This document shows, piece by piece, positions 1 through 6,623 of a stretch of DNA of 6,623 nt. The notes beneath the pieces were generated by a model. The model searched no databases. It was not told the DNA's origin and was given only the letters and a program-made list of their open reading frames with translations. This DNA comes from a bacterium. Lineage in GTDB: Bacteria; ARS69. Location: positions 1 through 6,623 of the forward strand of contig JALGZO010000657.1 in NCBI GenBank assembly GCA_025774865.1, read 5' to 3'. How positions within the stretch are numbered: position 1 is the first letter of the stretch; every line of letters begins with the position of its first letter. The translations under genes and the position numbers were made by a program.

Positions 1-1215
1 GTGGTGAGTACGCGCGAGCGACGCATCGTGGTCAGCGTGGAGCAGGCGCTCTCGATGTCGTATGCCACGCAGCGTTTCGTGCAGCTCGGTTGGCGGGTCA
101 TCCGCGTGGAGGCCACGCCGAGAACGGGTGAGCGTTCCAAAGGGGATCCGAACCGCTACATCGGACGCGTCGTCGCCGGCGAGGACCGCCACAGCTACTA
201 CGTGGGGCCGAACGTGGGCAAGCAGGCCGTCGCCATCGACCTGAAGCGCGAGGAGGGGCGGGAGCTGCTGCACCGCCTGATCCGGGAGCTCCCCGTGGAC
301 GTGTTCTGCACGAACACTCTCCCGGCGCGCCACCGCGACCTCGGGTTCGATTACGAGACGCTCGACACCGTCCGGCCGGATCTGATCTGGTGTTGCATCT
401 CGGCGATGGGGCTTTCTTACCCGGAGGTGCCCGGCTACGATCCGATGATGCAGGCGCTTTGTGGGTACATGGACATCACCGGGCATCCCGACGGCCCGCC
501 TCTGCAGTGCGGCCCGCCGCTCATCGATCTCAAGGCGGGGGACGAGGCATTTGCCCAGGTGCTGCTCGCTCTCCTCGACTGCACCGAGAGCGGCCGGGGC
601 CGGCGGATCGACATCTCCATGGCCCGGGCCGCCGTTTCCTGGCTGCAGACCTTTCTGCCCATGCTGGACATGGGAAGCGCCCCGTCGGAGATCCGCCGAG
701 CGGGCAACGAGCACCGCCAGTTCATTCCGGTCAATGCGTACCCGACGCGAGACGGGTTCATCTTCCTCGCCGTCGGCAGCGACGTTCAGTGGGCCCGTCT
801 GGTCGCGCAGCCACTCTTCGCCTCCTTGGACGAGCCGGGGCTGTCCACGAACGAGGGGCGTCGCGCCGCGAAGGAGGAGATCCACCGGGGGCTGGCCGGG
901 ATCACCGAGACGCGAAGCCTCGCGGAGCTCACGGACGTGCTGTCGCGGGCGGGAGTGCCGCACGCGCCGATCACGCCGATCGAGGAAGTGATGAACCTGC
1001 CCTTCGTGGCGTCCACCCGGCTCGAAACCGAAGCACCGGACGGCCGGCGCATCCGGTTGCCGCCGGCGGCGGTGAGCACGCCGTTTCTCGAGGAGCAGGA
1101 GGGCAAGCTCGCGTTCGCACCCGCCTACGGTGCGGACACAAGCGCCGTGCTCGCCGAGGTCGGGCTCGGCGACGCGGAGATCCGCCGCCTCCACGAAGGG
1201 GGGGTGATCGCGTGA
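1..1215 (+). CDS. Class III CoA-transferase (CaiB/BaiF family)
   Basis: This is a 404-residue protein, about the usual length for family III CoA-transferases, which move CoA from a donor thioester to a carboxylic acid through an aspartyl-CoA mixed anhydride. The N-terminal Rossmann-like part is recognisable (YATQRFVQLGWRVIRVEAT, about residues 21-39), as is NVGKQAVAIDLK (about 71-82). The block PGYDPMMQAL near residue 143 precedes GPPLIDLKAGDEAF, whose Asp176 sits where the family's catalytic aspartate lies. The C-terminal part carries GNEHRQFIPVNAYPTRDG (about 236-253), typical of these interlocked dimers. The gene may start at GTG 1 or GTG 4. The window begins at this codon, so an upstream start cannot be excluded. 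The stop overlaps the next gene by four bases. Presumably it activates the pathway substrate as a CoA thioester; donor and acceptor are unknown. Family call is firm, substrate is not. Confidence 0.93.
   Translation: MVSTRERRIVVSVEQALSMSYATQRFVQLGWRVIRVEATPRTGERSKGDPNRYIGRVVAGEDRHSYYVGPNVGKQAVAIDLKREEGRELLHRLIRELPVDVFCTNTLPARHRDLGFDYETLDTVRPDLIWCCISAMGLSYPEVPGYDPMMQALCGYMDITGHPDGPPLQCGPPLIDLKAGDEAFAQVLLALLDCTESGRGRRIDISMARAAVSWLQTFLPMLDMGSAPSEIRRAGNEHRQFIPVNAYPTRDGFIFLAVGSDVQWARLVAQPLFASLDEPGLSTNEGRRAAKEEIHRGLAGITETRSLAELTDVLSRAGVPHAPITPIEEVMNLPFVASTRLETEAPDGRRIRLPPAAVSTPFLEEQEGKLAFAPAYGADTSAVLAEVGLGDAEIRRLHEGGVIA
1196..1204 (+). promoter_or_regulatory. Ribosome binding site for the FAD subunit
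   Basis: A purine-rich AAGGGGGGG stretch ends seven bases before GTG 1212. It supports that GTG as the start of the FAD subunit, although the same frame stays open far upstream. It lies inside the last codons of the CoA-transferase gene. Confidence 0.6.
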
Positions 1216-2081
1216 GCGAGCTCACCTACCACCGGCCGAAGACGCTCGCGGAAGTGTGGCGCATCCGAGCCGAGTTCCCCGAGGCGCTCTACATCGCGGG
1301 CGGGACCGACGTGATGGGGCTCGTTCGCTCCGGGTGCGTTGGACCGAAGGCTCTGATCTCGCTTCGCCGCATCGACGAGCTTCACGGGATCGAAGTGAAC
1401 GGGGCCGCCGACGGCGGGGGTACGCGCATCGGATCCTCGAGCACGATTGACGACGTTCTCGCGCACACCGCGCTCGGCGAGCGCTACCCGGTGTTGCACG
1501 ACGCCGCCCGGCCTTTCGGCAGCGTGCAAGTCCGCAACCTCGCGACCGTGGGCGGCAATCTCTGCAACGCCTCGCCCTGTGCGGGCATGCCCCCGCCTCT
1601 GCTCGTGTTGGATGCGCGGGTACGTCTGGCCGGCCCCGAAGGGGAGCGGGAGATACCGCTCGGCGAGTTTTTCGTGGGCCCGGGCGAGACGTGTCTCGGA
1701 CCGGACGAGGTGCTCACCGCCGTCGTGCTCGACCCGCCGCCGTCCGGGACCAGGTCGCGATACCTGCGAAAGGGCCGGGTGAGCACGGATCTGGCGTTCG
1801 TCAGCATCGCGGTGCTGCTCGGGTTGGACGGCGACCGCTGCACGCGGGCGCGGGTCGCCGCCGGTGCGGTGGCGCCCCGGCCGCTGCGTCTGCGCGCAGT
1901 GGAGCAGTTGCTGGAAGGCCGCCGCATCGGGCCGACGCTCTTGTCCGAAGCGCGCGCTCAGGTCGAGCGGGAGGTGTCCCCCATCACGGACGTGCGCGCG
2001 AGCGCCGAGTATCGGCGTCACCTCACCGGCGTTCTGTTTCAGCGAGCCGCCGAGTCGACGCTGAACGGAGATCGAAGATGA
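1212..2081 (+). CDS. Molybdenum hydroxylase FAD-binding (medium) subunit, XDH/CoxM type
   Basis: This 289-residue protein has the usual size and order for the medium subunit of xanthine dehydrogenase-family enzymes: an FAD_binding_5-type domain (about residues 1-170), then a CO_deh_flav_C-type domain (about 180-280). FAD-contact motifs are visible: AGGTD at 29-33 and ATVGGNLCNASP at 111-122. In the second motif the usual ASPxADxPP is ASPCAGMPP, so a commonly conserved Asp is replaced by Gly. The subunit passes electrons from the Fe-S subunit through FAD to an acceptor. No cysteine-rich insertion of the kind that holds an extra [4Fe-4S] cluster in 4-hydroxybenzoyl-CoA reductase beta subunits is present. 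The GTG start at 1212 overlaps the preceding stop (GTGA), and the end overlaps the next start (ATGA), which suggests translational coupling. The frame stays open upstream to 390, but that part is low-complexity shadow of the CoA-transferase gene. Confidence 0.93.
   Translation: MSELTYHRPKTLAEVWRIRAEFPEALYIAGGTDVMGLVRSGCVGPKALISLRRIDELHGIEVNGAADGGGTRIGSSSTIDDVLAHTALGERYPVLHDAARPFGSVQVRNLATVGGNLCNASPCAGMPPPLLVLDARVRLAGPEGEREIPLGEFFVGPGETCLGPDEVLTAVVLDPPPSGTRSRYLRKGRVSTDLAFVSIAVLLGLDGDRCTRARVAAGAVAPRPLRLRAVEQLLEGRRIGPTLLSEARAQVEREVSPITDVRASAEYRRHLTGVLFQRAAESTLNGDRR
2067..2070 (+). promoter_or_regulatory. Ribosome binding site for the [2Fe-2S] subunit
   Basis: GGAG lies seven bases before ATG 2078 and fixes the start of the iron-sulfur subunit. 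The frame stays open upstream to 1691, but without any conserved protein sequence. Confidence 0.6.
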
Positions 2082-2641
2082 CCGTGGAGTGCACGCTGAA
2101 TGTCAACGGCCAGAAGACGGTCCTTCAGGTGTCGCCACGCCACCGTCTCCTCGACGCGCTACGAGGTCCGCTCGGGCTGATCGGAACCAAGGAGGGCTGC
2201 GGCGCCGGTGAATGTGGCGCCTGCACGGTGCTCATGGACGGGAAGGCGATCAATGCGTGTCTTCTTCCGGTGCTGGAAGCCGAAGGGCGAGAGATCACGA
2301 CCGTCGAGGGATTGGTCCGCCCGGGCGGCCGCCTTTCGCCGATTCAGCAGGCCTTCGTCGAGCACGGCGGGATCCAGTGCGGATTCTGCAGTCCGGGAAT
2401 GATCGTGGCGGCCACGGCGTTGCTGAGAGCCAACTCGTCGCCGAGCGACGCCGAGATCCGCGACGCGCTGGCGGGCAACCTCTGTCGCTGCACCGGCTAC
2501 GTGCAGATCGTGGCCTCCGTGAAAGCGGCGGCCGACGAAATGCGCACCCGGGCGGCCGCGCCCGCCGGCGCGAGCGGCGGGGAACCGAAGGAAGCGCCGG
2601 AGGTCAGAAACGGGGTCACCGGGGGAGTTCGTGGTGACTGA
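2078..2641 (+). CDS. Molybdenum hydroxylase [2Fe-2S] (small) subunit
   Basis: This 187-residue protein carries both [2Fe-2S] clusters of the xanthine dehydrogenase/CO dehydrogenase small-subunit family. The plant-ferredoxin-type cluster ligands are Cys41, Cys46, Cys49 and Cys61 (GCGAGECGACTV then NAC). The second, all-helical domain has Cys101 and Cys104 (QCGFCSPGM) and Cys136 and Cys138 (GNLCRCTGY). All eight ligands are present, so this subunit looks functional. It relays electrons from the molybdenum site to FAD. After about residue 150 there is an extra Ala/Gly/Glu-rich tail of roughly 35 residues without a recognisable domain, making it somewhat longer than the usual 150-170 residues. 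It overlaps the FAD-subunit stop by four bases and the large-subunit start by about 8-11 bases. No signal peptide is seen, so it should be cytoplasmic. Confidence 0.96.
   Translation: MTVECTLNVNGQKTVLQVSPRHRLLDALRGPLGLIGTKEGCGAGECGACTVLMDGKAINACLLPVLEAEGREITTVEGLVRPGGRLSPIQQAFVEHGGIQCGFCSPGMIVAATALLRANSSPSDAEIRDALAGNLCRCTGYVQIVASVKAAADEMRTRAAAPAGASGGEPKEAPEVRNGVTGGVRGD
2621..2627 (+). promoter_or_regulatory. Ribosome binding site for the Mo-binding subunit
   Basis: GGGGGAG lies three bases before GTG 2631 and six before GTG 2634. The spacing favours the second GTG slightly, so the large subunit may be one residue shorter than annotated. Confidence 0.5.
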
Positions 2642-4907
2642 TCTGCGGTACATCGGCAAGGAGCGGACCCGGCCGGATGCGGCGGACAAGGCAGCCGGTC
2701 GGGCTCACTACGTCCACGACCTCGTTCGTCCCGGAATGCTCCACGGCAAGATCAAGTTCAGCGAGCACGCGCACGCCCGAATCAAGCGCATCGACACCTC
2801 GCAAGCGACGCGTCTGCCGGGCGTGCGCGCCGTGATCACCGGTTCCGACACCCCCGAGATTCGCATCGGGTTTCTGGGCGACAACTTTGCCCTCAAGCGG
2901 GACAAGGTTCGCCAGTTTCGCGACGAGGTCGCGGCCGTGGCGGCCATCGACCCGGACGTGGCGGCCGAGGCGGTGGAGCTGATCGAGGTGGAGTACGAAC
3001 CGCTTCCGGCCGTCTTCAGCCCGGAGGAGGCCCTGGCGGACGACGCGCCTCTGTTGCACGAACGCGATTCCGCGGGGCGGCCGCGGGCGACCAACGTCGT
3101 GGACGTGACCTGCCGTCACGAGTCGGGTGACCTCGCGGCGGGAGAGCGGGCGGCGAAGCACGTCGTCGAGGGAGAGTTCACGACCCAGCTCGTTCAGCAG
3201 AGCTGCCTGGGCACCGCCGGCTGCATCGCCGAGTTCGAGGCGAACGGAAACCTCACGATGCGGGCGAAGACCCAGATTCCGTTTCTCGCCCAGCGTCACT
3301 TCAACGACGCGCTCCGGGCGATGGGGCTCGCCGGCCGCAACACGCGCGTGATCGTGCCGACCCTCGGTGGCGCTTTCGGCACGGGACTCGACACGCACGC
3401 GTACGAGTACATCGCGATTCTGCTCGCGCACCGGACGAACCGTCCCGTGAAGATCGTCTACGACCGTGAGGAGGAGTTCGCGAATCTCTCGCCGCGACAG
3501 TCCGCGCGGGTGCGCGTCGCCCAGGGCTGCGACCCCGACGGCCGCCTGACGTTCCGGCGCGCGGAGGTGCAACAGGACAACGGCGCGTACACGTCGTGGG
3601 GAGCGACCTATCCGACCGTGATGCTGCTGCCCGCCACGTCTCTCTATCGCGTCCCGAACATCCGCTTCGACGCCCAGCTCGTGTACACGAACAACACTTA
3701 CTGCCAGGCCATGCGCGGCTACGGGAACCCAGAGATGACCTGGCCCATCGAAAGCAACCTGGACGACCTGGCCGAGGCCGCCGGCATCGACCCCTTCGAG
3801 CTCCGGATGATCAATCGCAACCGGCCCGGGGAGACGACCCCCATGGGGTTGAAGGTGGGCACGTGCGGGCTCGAGGAGTGCCTCGAGGAAACGGCGACGC
3901 GCCTCGACTGGAAGAAGAAGCGCGGCGCCCAGCGGGGCAAGCGTCGCGGCGTGGGGATGGCGTCGCTCATGCACGTCGGCGGCTCGGGCCGCATCTACCG
4001 CTCCGACGGCGGAGGGGTCATCCTCAAGCTGGACGACTTCGGTCACGTCAACGTCTCCTGCGGCGGAGTGGAGATGGGGCAGGGATTGCACTCGGCGCTG
4101 AGCCTGACGGTCGCCGAGTCTCTCGGTCTGCCGCCGGAACGTGTCACCATCAACCAGACGGATACGAGTACTTGCCCCTGGGATGTCGGAACTCACGCGA
4201 GTCGCGGTGCCTTCGTCGCCTGCAACGCCGCGCTCCTGGCCGCCGAGAAGGTGCGAAAGAAGATCTTCGCACTCGCCGAGGAGATCTTCCCCGCGGAGGT
4301 CGAGAAGAATCTCGAGCGCTACCGCCGGACGAACCCCGACCACCGACCGCCCCACTTCGACGTGACCGAGGCGTCCAAGGCGGAACGCTTCGAGCTGCGG
4401 GACGGCTTCATCCGGATCCGCGATGCACCGCGCGAGTCGTGGCTCCAGGTGGAGCTCGGTCGGCTTCTGCGGTCGATTCACTTCCGGGGCAAGGAGGGCC
4501 GGATGATCACGGCGGAGGCCTTCTACGAGCCGGACAGCGAGCTTCCCGACTGGAGTAAAGGAAAGGGCAATCTGTCGGCCGCCTACGCTTACGGAACGCA
4601 AGGGGCCGAGGTGGAGGTCGACGAGGAGACGGGAGACGTCCGGATCCTACGCATGGTGGCGGCGCACGACGTGGGCAAGGTCCTCAACCCGCAGACCCTC
4701 GCGGGACAGATCTACGGCGCCCTCGCTCAGGGCGTGGGCTACGCGCTCTACGAGGAGGTACGAACGCAGGACGGGCGAATCCTCAACCCGAGCTTCACCG
4801 ACTACAAGATCCCGACCGCCCGTGACATGGACTTTCCGATCGACGTCGTGTTCGTCGAGACCGCCGAGGCAGGCCGCTGGACCATTCGGGGCCAAGGGGG
4901 TCGGTGA
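2631..4907 (+). CDS. Molybdenum hydroxylase Mo-cofactor (large) subunit, 3'-frameshifted
   Basis: This is the catalytic, molybdopterin-binding subunit of an XDH-family hydroxylase. As written it has 758 residues. The small N-terminal a/b-hammerhead domain (about 1-130) is followed by the Mo-binding domain. Visible motifs are GGAFG (246-250), [11 protein letters not shown] (358-368) with Arg362 at the family's active-site Arg position, GVEMGQG (479-485), and [16 protein letters not shown] (511-526). Several of these resemble 4-hydroxybenzoyl-CoA reductase-like members more than true xanthine dehydrogenases, but substrate is not settled. The frame is native up to about residue 747; the last 11 residues (748-758) are out of frame. 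The conserved [12 protein letters not shown] block, with the catalytic Glu, lies in the +1 frame at 4879-4914. The break coincides with a 4-base tandem duplication at 4867-4874. Removing one copy gives an 801-residue protein ending at 5040. The truncated form should be inactive. Start is GTG 2631 or 2634. Confidence 0.9.
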   Translation: MVTDLRYIGKERTRPDAADKAAGRAHYVHDLVRPGMLHGKIKFSEHAHARIKRIDTSQATRLPGVRAVITGSDTPEIRIGFLGDNFALKRDKVRQFRDEVAAVAAIDPDVAAEAVELIEVEYEPLPAVFSPEEALADDAPLLHERDSAGRPRATNVVDVTCRHESGDLAAGERAAKHVVEGEFTTQLVQQSCLGTAGCIAEFEANGNLTMRAKTQIPFLAQRHFNDALRAMGLAGRNTRVIVPTLGGAFGTGLDTHAYEYIAILLAHRTNRPVKIVYDREEEFANLSPRQSARVRVAQGCDPDGRLTFRRAEVQQDNGAYTSWGATYPTVMLLPATSLYRVPNIRFDAQLVYTNNTYCQAMRGYGNPEMTWPIESNLDDLAEAAGIDPFELRMINRNRPGETTPMGLKVGTCGLEECLEETATRLDWKKKRGAQRGKRRGVGMASLMHVGGSGRIYRSDGGGVILKLDDFGHVNVSCGGVEMGQGLHSALSLTVAESLGLPPERVTINQTDTSTCPWDVGTHASRGAFVACNAALLAAEKVRKKIFALAEEIFPAEVEKNLERYRRTNPDHRPPHFDVTEASKAERFELRDGFIRIRDAPRESWLQVELGRLLRSIHFRGKEGRMITAEAFYEPDSELPDWSKGKGNLSAAYAYGTQGAEVEVDEETGDVRILRMVAAHDVGKVLNPQTLAGQIYGALAQGVGYALYEEVRTQDGRILNPSFTDYKIPTARDMDFPIDVVFVETAEAGRWTIRGQGGR
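4867..4874 (+). repeat. Tandem AGGC duplication causing the frameshift
   Basis: AGGC occurs twice in direct succession (4867-4870 and 4871-4874), exactly where the large-subunit reading frame is lost. Deleting one copy joins VETAEA directly to AGPFGAKG, with the four-residue spacing between ET and GPFGAKG that I recall for this family. A four-base gain shifts the frame by one, as required. The neighbourhood has no long homopolymer, so a simple homopolymer miscall does not explain it. Confidence 0.75.
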
Positions 4908-5040
4908 ACCCGGTCTGGTGCCGACGGCGCCGGCCATCGCGAATGCCATTTACGACGCGGTGGGCGTACGGATCCGCGATCTGCCCATCACGCCGGAAAG
5001 AGTGCTCGCCGCTCTGAAAGGGAAATCAGATGTGCCCTGA
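4875..5040 (+). pseudogene. Displaced C-terminus of the Mo-binding subunit
   Basis: In the frame one base on from the main gene, this stretch encodes the expected end of the large subunit: [12 protein letters not shown], then [17 protein letters not shown], then [15 protein letters not shown], to a TGA at 5038-5040. The Glu of GVGEPG (codon 4906-4908, residue 758 of the restored protein) corresponds to the catalytic glutamate of the family (Glu1261 in bovine xanthine dehydrogenase). The segment has no start codon or ribosome binding site of its own that would make a sensible protein. It is read only if the frame is corrected or bypassed. Its end overlaps the aminotransferase start by 11 bases, consistent with an originally continuous, coupled gene. 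Confidence 0.85.
5017..5025 (+). promoter_or_regulatory. Ribosome binding site for the aminotransferase
   Basis: AAAGGGAAA lies a few bases before ATG 5030, with the GGG ending seven bases upstream. It is inside the displaced 3' end of the large-subunit gene and supports ATG 5030 as the start. Confidence 0.5.
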
Positions 5041-6202
5041 CCGCGACTCGAACTCCTCGCCCCACGTGCAAAGCGAGGTGCGACAGAAGCTTGCCGTGGA
5101 GATGATCTGTCCCTACGAGCCCGGGAAGCCGATTCGCGAAGTTCAGCGGGAACTCGGTCTCCAGAGGATCGTCAAACTGGCCTCGAACGAGAATCCGTTG
5201 GGGCCTTCGCCGCGAGTCATCGACACGCTCAACCGTGACCCGCTCGAGCTTCACACGTACCCCGATTACGACGGCTGGTATTTGCGGCAGGCGATCGCCC
5301 GCAAGCTCGGGACCCCCATGGAATCGATCGTGGTGGGCGCGGGCTCATCGGATCTGATGCGGCTGATCGCCGACGTCTATCTCGATCCCGGCACAGAGGC
5401 CCTGGTGAGCGACATCTGCTTTCCGGTGTACGCGAACGCCGCGCGAATCGAAGGTGCCAAGGTCGTCACCGTGCCGCTCGACGACGAGCTTCGCTACGAT
5501 CTCGAACGGATGCACGATGCCCTCACCGACCGAACCCGAGTCGTCTTTCTCGCGTCGCCCAACAACCCGACCGGACTGGAGATCTCGGGCGGGGAGCTGA
5601 ACGCCTTCATGGAGGAATTGCCCCCTCAGGTTCTCTGCGTGCTCGATCTGGCGTACCACGAGTACACGGACCCGGAACGGCGCGTGAATCCCCTGGAGCT
5701 GCTGCAACGGCACGCGAACCTGGTCCTGCTCCACACCTTTTCCAAGGTCTATGGTCTCGCCGGCCTGCGGGTGGGATATGCCGTCGCCGCCGAGGACGTG
5801 AGCGCGGCGTTGAGCCGCGTGCGCATTCCGTTCACCACCAGCACGCCGGCCCAGGTGGCGGGTCTCGTCGCGCTGGAGGACACGGAGCACACGGAGAAAT
5901 CGGTGACGCTCAATGACGCCATGAGGCGACGTCTGGCGCGCGACCTCGGTGCGCTCGGGCTACGGACGTATCCGTCGGGCGCCAACTTCGTGCTCACGGA
6001 CGCTGGCGTCGACGCCGACGCCGTCTTCGTGCGCATGCTGCGGCGAGGAGTGATCGTCCGCCCCATGCGCGATCCCCGCCTGAACACCTGCCTTCGCATC
6101 ACGACCGGCACCGAGGAGCAGCTGGACCTCGCGATCGGCGCCCTCGGCGAGGTGCTGGCGGAGTGCAAGTCTCCCACGCCGTCCGGGAGGGGTTCGGGAT
6201 GA
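5030..6202 (+). CDS. HisC-like PLP-dependent aminotransferase (fold type I, class I/II)
   Basis: This 390-residue protein resembles histidinol-phosphate aminotransferases. It has the HisC-like N-terminal [17 protein letters not shown] (about 28-44), [10 protein letters not shown] (52-61), NNPTG (178-182), Asp206 in DLAYHEY (pyridine-N ligand) with Tyr209, Lys239 in [10 protein letters not shown] (the Schiff-base lysine), Arg247 in RVGY, and Arg356 in LRITTGT, the expected substrate-carboxylate arginine. All key residues are present, so it should be active. HisC proteins usually have DEAY; here it is DLAY, and the N-terminus is about 20 residues longer than usual. No other histidine-biosynthesis gene is nearby. 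The context of CoA-dependent catabolic genes argues for a role on another amino acid, perhaps aromatic or imidazole-type. A true HisC activity cannot be excluded. It overlaps the next gene by four bases (ATGA). Confidence 0.88.
   Translation: MCPDRDSNSSPHVQSEVRQKLAVEMICPYEPGKPIREVQRELGLQRIVKLASNENPLGPSPRVIDTLNRDPLELHTYPDYDGWYLRQAIARKLGTPMESIVVGAGSSDLMRLIADVYLDPGTEALVSDICFPVYANAARIEGAKVVTVPLDDELRYDLERMHDALTDRTRVVFLASPNNPTGLEISGGELNAFMEELPPQVLCVLDLAYHEYTDPERRVNPLELLQRHANLVLLHTFSKVYGLAGLRVGYAVAAEDVSAALSRVRIPFTTSTPAQVAGLVALEDTEHTEKSVTLNDAMRRRLARDLGALGLRTYPSGANFVLTDAGVDADAVFVRMLRRGVIVRPMRDPRLNTCLRITTGTEEQLDLAIGALGEVLAECKSPTPSGRGSG
6185..6192 (+). promoter_or_regulatory. Ribosome binding site for the 3-hydroxyacyl-CoA dehydrogenase
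   Basis: GGGAGGGG ends six bases before ATG 6199. It is a strong site that selects this ATG, giving about 24 residues ahead of the nucleotide-binding motif. Confidence 0.65.
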
Positions 6203-6623
6203 CCCTCGACACGCGACGCTCGCATCGCAACCCTCTACTCGAGAAGCCCGCTCGTGGGTTGCCGCGGCGAATCGCCGTCATCGGCGCCGGGACGATCGGT
6301 CCGGACATCGCGTACTACCTTGCCAGCTCCGTCCCCGGGCTGAACCTGACTCTGGTCGATGTCGTGCCCGAAGCGCTCGAGCGTGCGAAGAAGCGCCTCG
6401 CGGGCTACGTGGACAAGGGTCTCGCGAAGAGGAAGCTGACCGAGGAAGAGGCCCGCGGCGTCCGCGAGAACGTCGTCCCGACCCTGGACTACGGCGACAT
6501 CGCGGACTGCGACTGGGTGGTGGAGGCGGCGACCGAGAACCTCGAGCTCAAGCATCGGATCTTCGAGCAGATCGAAGCGGTCGTCTCTCCCGAGGCCCTG
6601 ATCACGTCGAACACGAGCTCCCT
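6199..6623 (+). CDS. 3-hydroxyacyl-CoA dehydrogenase, NAD-binding part (partial, 3' end cut by window)
   Basis: The first 141 residues are present. Residues 25-34 (IAVIGAGTIG) form the Gly-rich Rossmann dinucleotide motif, and Asp54 in LTLVDV is the acidic residue that selects NAD over NADP. The helical arm (ALERAKKRLAGYVDKG) and the block VVEAATENLELKHRIFEQIE, then ITSNTSS, are hallmarks of the 3HCDH_N domain; the serine of SNTSS lies where the family has a catalytic-site Ser. The catalytic His and the C-terminal domain fall outside the window. The enzyme oxidises a (3S)-hydroxyacyl-CoA to 3-ketoacyl-CoA. There is no enoyl-CoA hydratase domain in front of it, so it is not an FadB/FadJ-type fusion with an N-terminal hydratase; a C-terminal fusion cannot be judged. 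Related 3-hydroxy-acid dehydrogenases, including carnitine dehydrogenase, share this domain. Confidence 0.92.
   Translation, partial: MTLDTRRSHRNPLLEKPARGLPRRIAVIGAGTIGPDIAYYLASSVPGLNLTLVDVVPEALERAKKRLAGYVDKGLAKRKLTEEEARGVRENVVPTLDYGDIADCDWVVEAATENLELKHRIFEQIEAVVSPEALITSNTSS

Noticed and set aside
390-1211. Upstream extension of the FAD-subunit frame, which could suggest a 563-residue protein
   Set aside because: The extension is Arg/Pro/Gly/Ala-rich shadow of the CoA-transferase gene. The conserved protein begins at GTG 1212 with a ribosome binding site and a GTGA overlap.
1125-2021. A 298-codon minus-strand frame opposite the FAD subunit
   Set aside because: It has no family motifs and lies opposite a confident gene; explained by high GC.
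2616-4601. A 661-codon open frame on the minus strand, antisense to the Mo-binding subunit
   Set aside because: It is the mirror frame of a strongly conserved GC-rich gene, is rich in Arg, His, Val and Leu without any motif, and has no neighbours on that strand. This is a codon-bias artefact.
4896-4900. The GGGGG run as the site of a homopolymer sequencing error
   Set aside because: The conserved GPFGAK block is already in the shifted frame before this run, so the frame must change earlier, between about 4867 and 4879.
4866-4907. Programmed ribosomal frameshifting to make the full-length large subunit
   Set aside because: No recognisable slippery heptamer, shifty stop or downstream structure was seen by eye at the junction, and a tandem duplication explains the shift more simply. 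It is not excluded experimentally.
1-6623. Mobile element, CRISPR, tRNA or terminator signals
   Set aside because: No inverted terminal repeats, repeat arrays, tRNA-like folds or hairpin-plus-T-run structures were seen, and there is no intergenic space to hold them.

Overview
The window is a GC-rich bacterial segment, fully coding and all on the + strand. It holds six genes in one tightly packed, probably co-transcribed block. Neighbouring genes overlap by 4 to 11 bases, and no gap is long enough for an internal promoter or terminator. No rRNA, tRNA, CRISPR array, insertion sequence or attachment site was seen. The high GC, GTG starts, GC-ending codons and gene types fit an environmental high-GC bacterium such as an uncultured deltaproteobacterial-type, Rokubacteria-type or actinobacterial lineage. 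The sequence does not allow a firm taxonomic call.

Layout: (1) 1-1215, a class III (CaiB/BaiF-type) CoA-transferase. (2) 1212-2081, 2078-2641 and 2631-about 5040, the FAD (medium), [2Fe-2S] (small) and molybdenum-cofactor (large) subunits of a xanthine dehydrogenase-family molybdenum hydroxylase. (3) 5030-6202, a HisC-like PLP aminotransferase. (4) 6199-6623, the N-terminal part of a 3-hydroxyacyl-CoA dehydrogenase that runs off the window.

The most notable observation is that the large-subunit gene is frameshifted close to its 3' end. The open frame stops at 4907 after 758 codons. The family's C-terminal block ([12 protein letters not shown] and the following 40 or so residues) continues in another frame to 5040. 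The shift sits at a perfect 4-base tandem duplication (AGGC AGGC, 4867-4874). Removing one copy restores a continuous 801-residue protein. As written, the product lacks the conserved active-site glutamate of the family, so the hydroxylase would be inactive unless the duplication is an assembly or sequencing error or is bypassed in translation.

The gene set suggests catabolism of an organic acid or amino acid through CoA thioesters: a transaminase, CoA transfer, a Mo-dependent hydroxylation or dehydroxylation, and a beta-oxidation-type dehydrogenation. The substrate cannot be read from the sequence. The combination does not match any textbook operon I can name, so the pathway is an inference.
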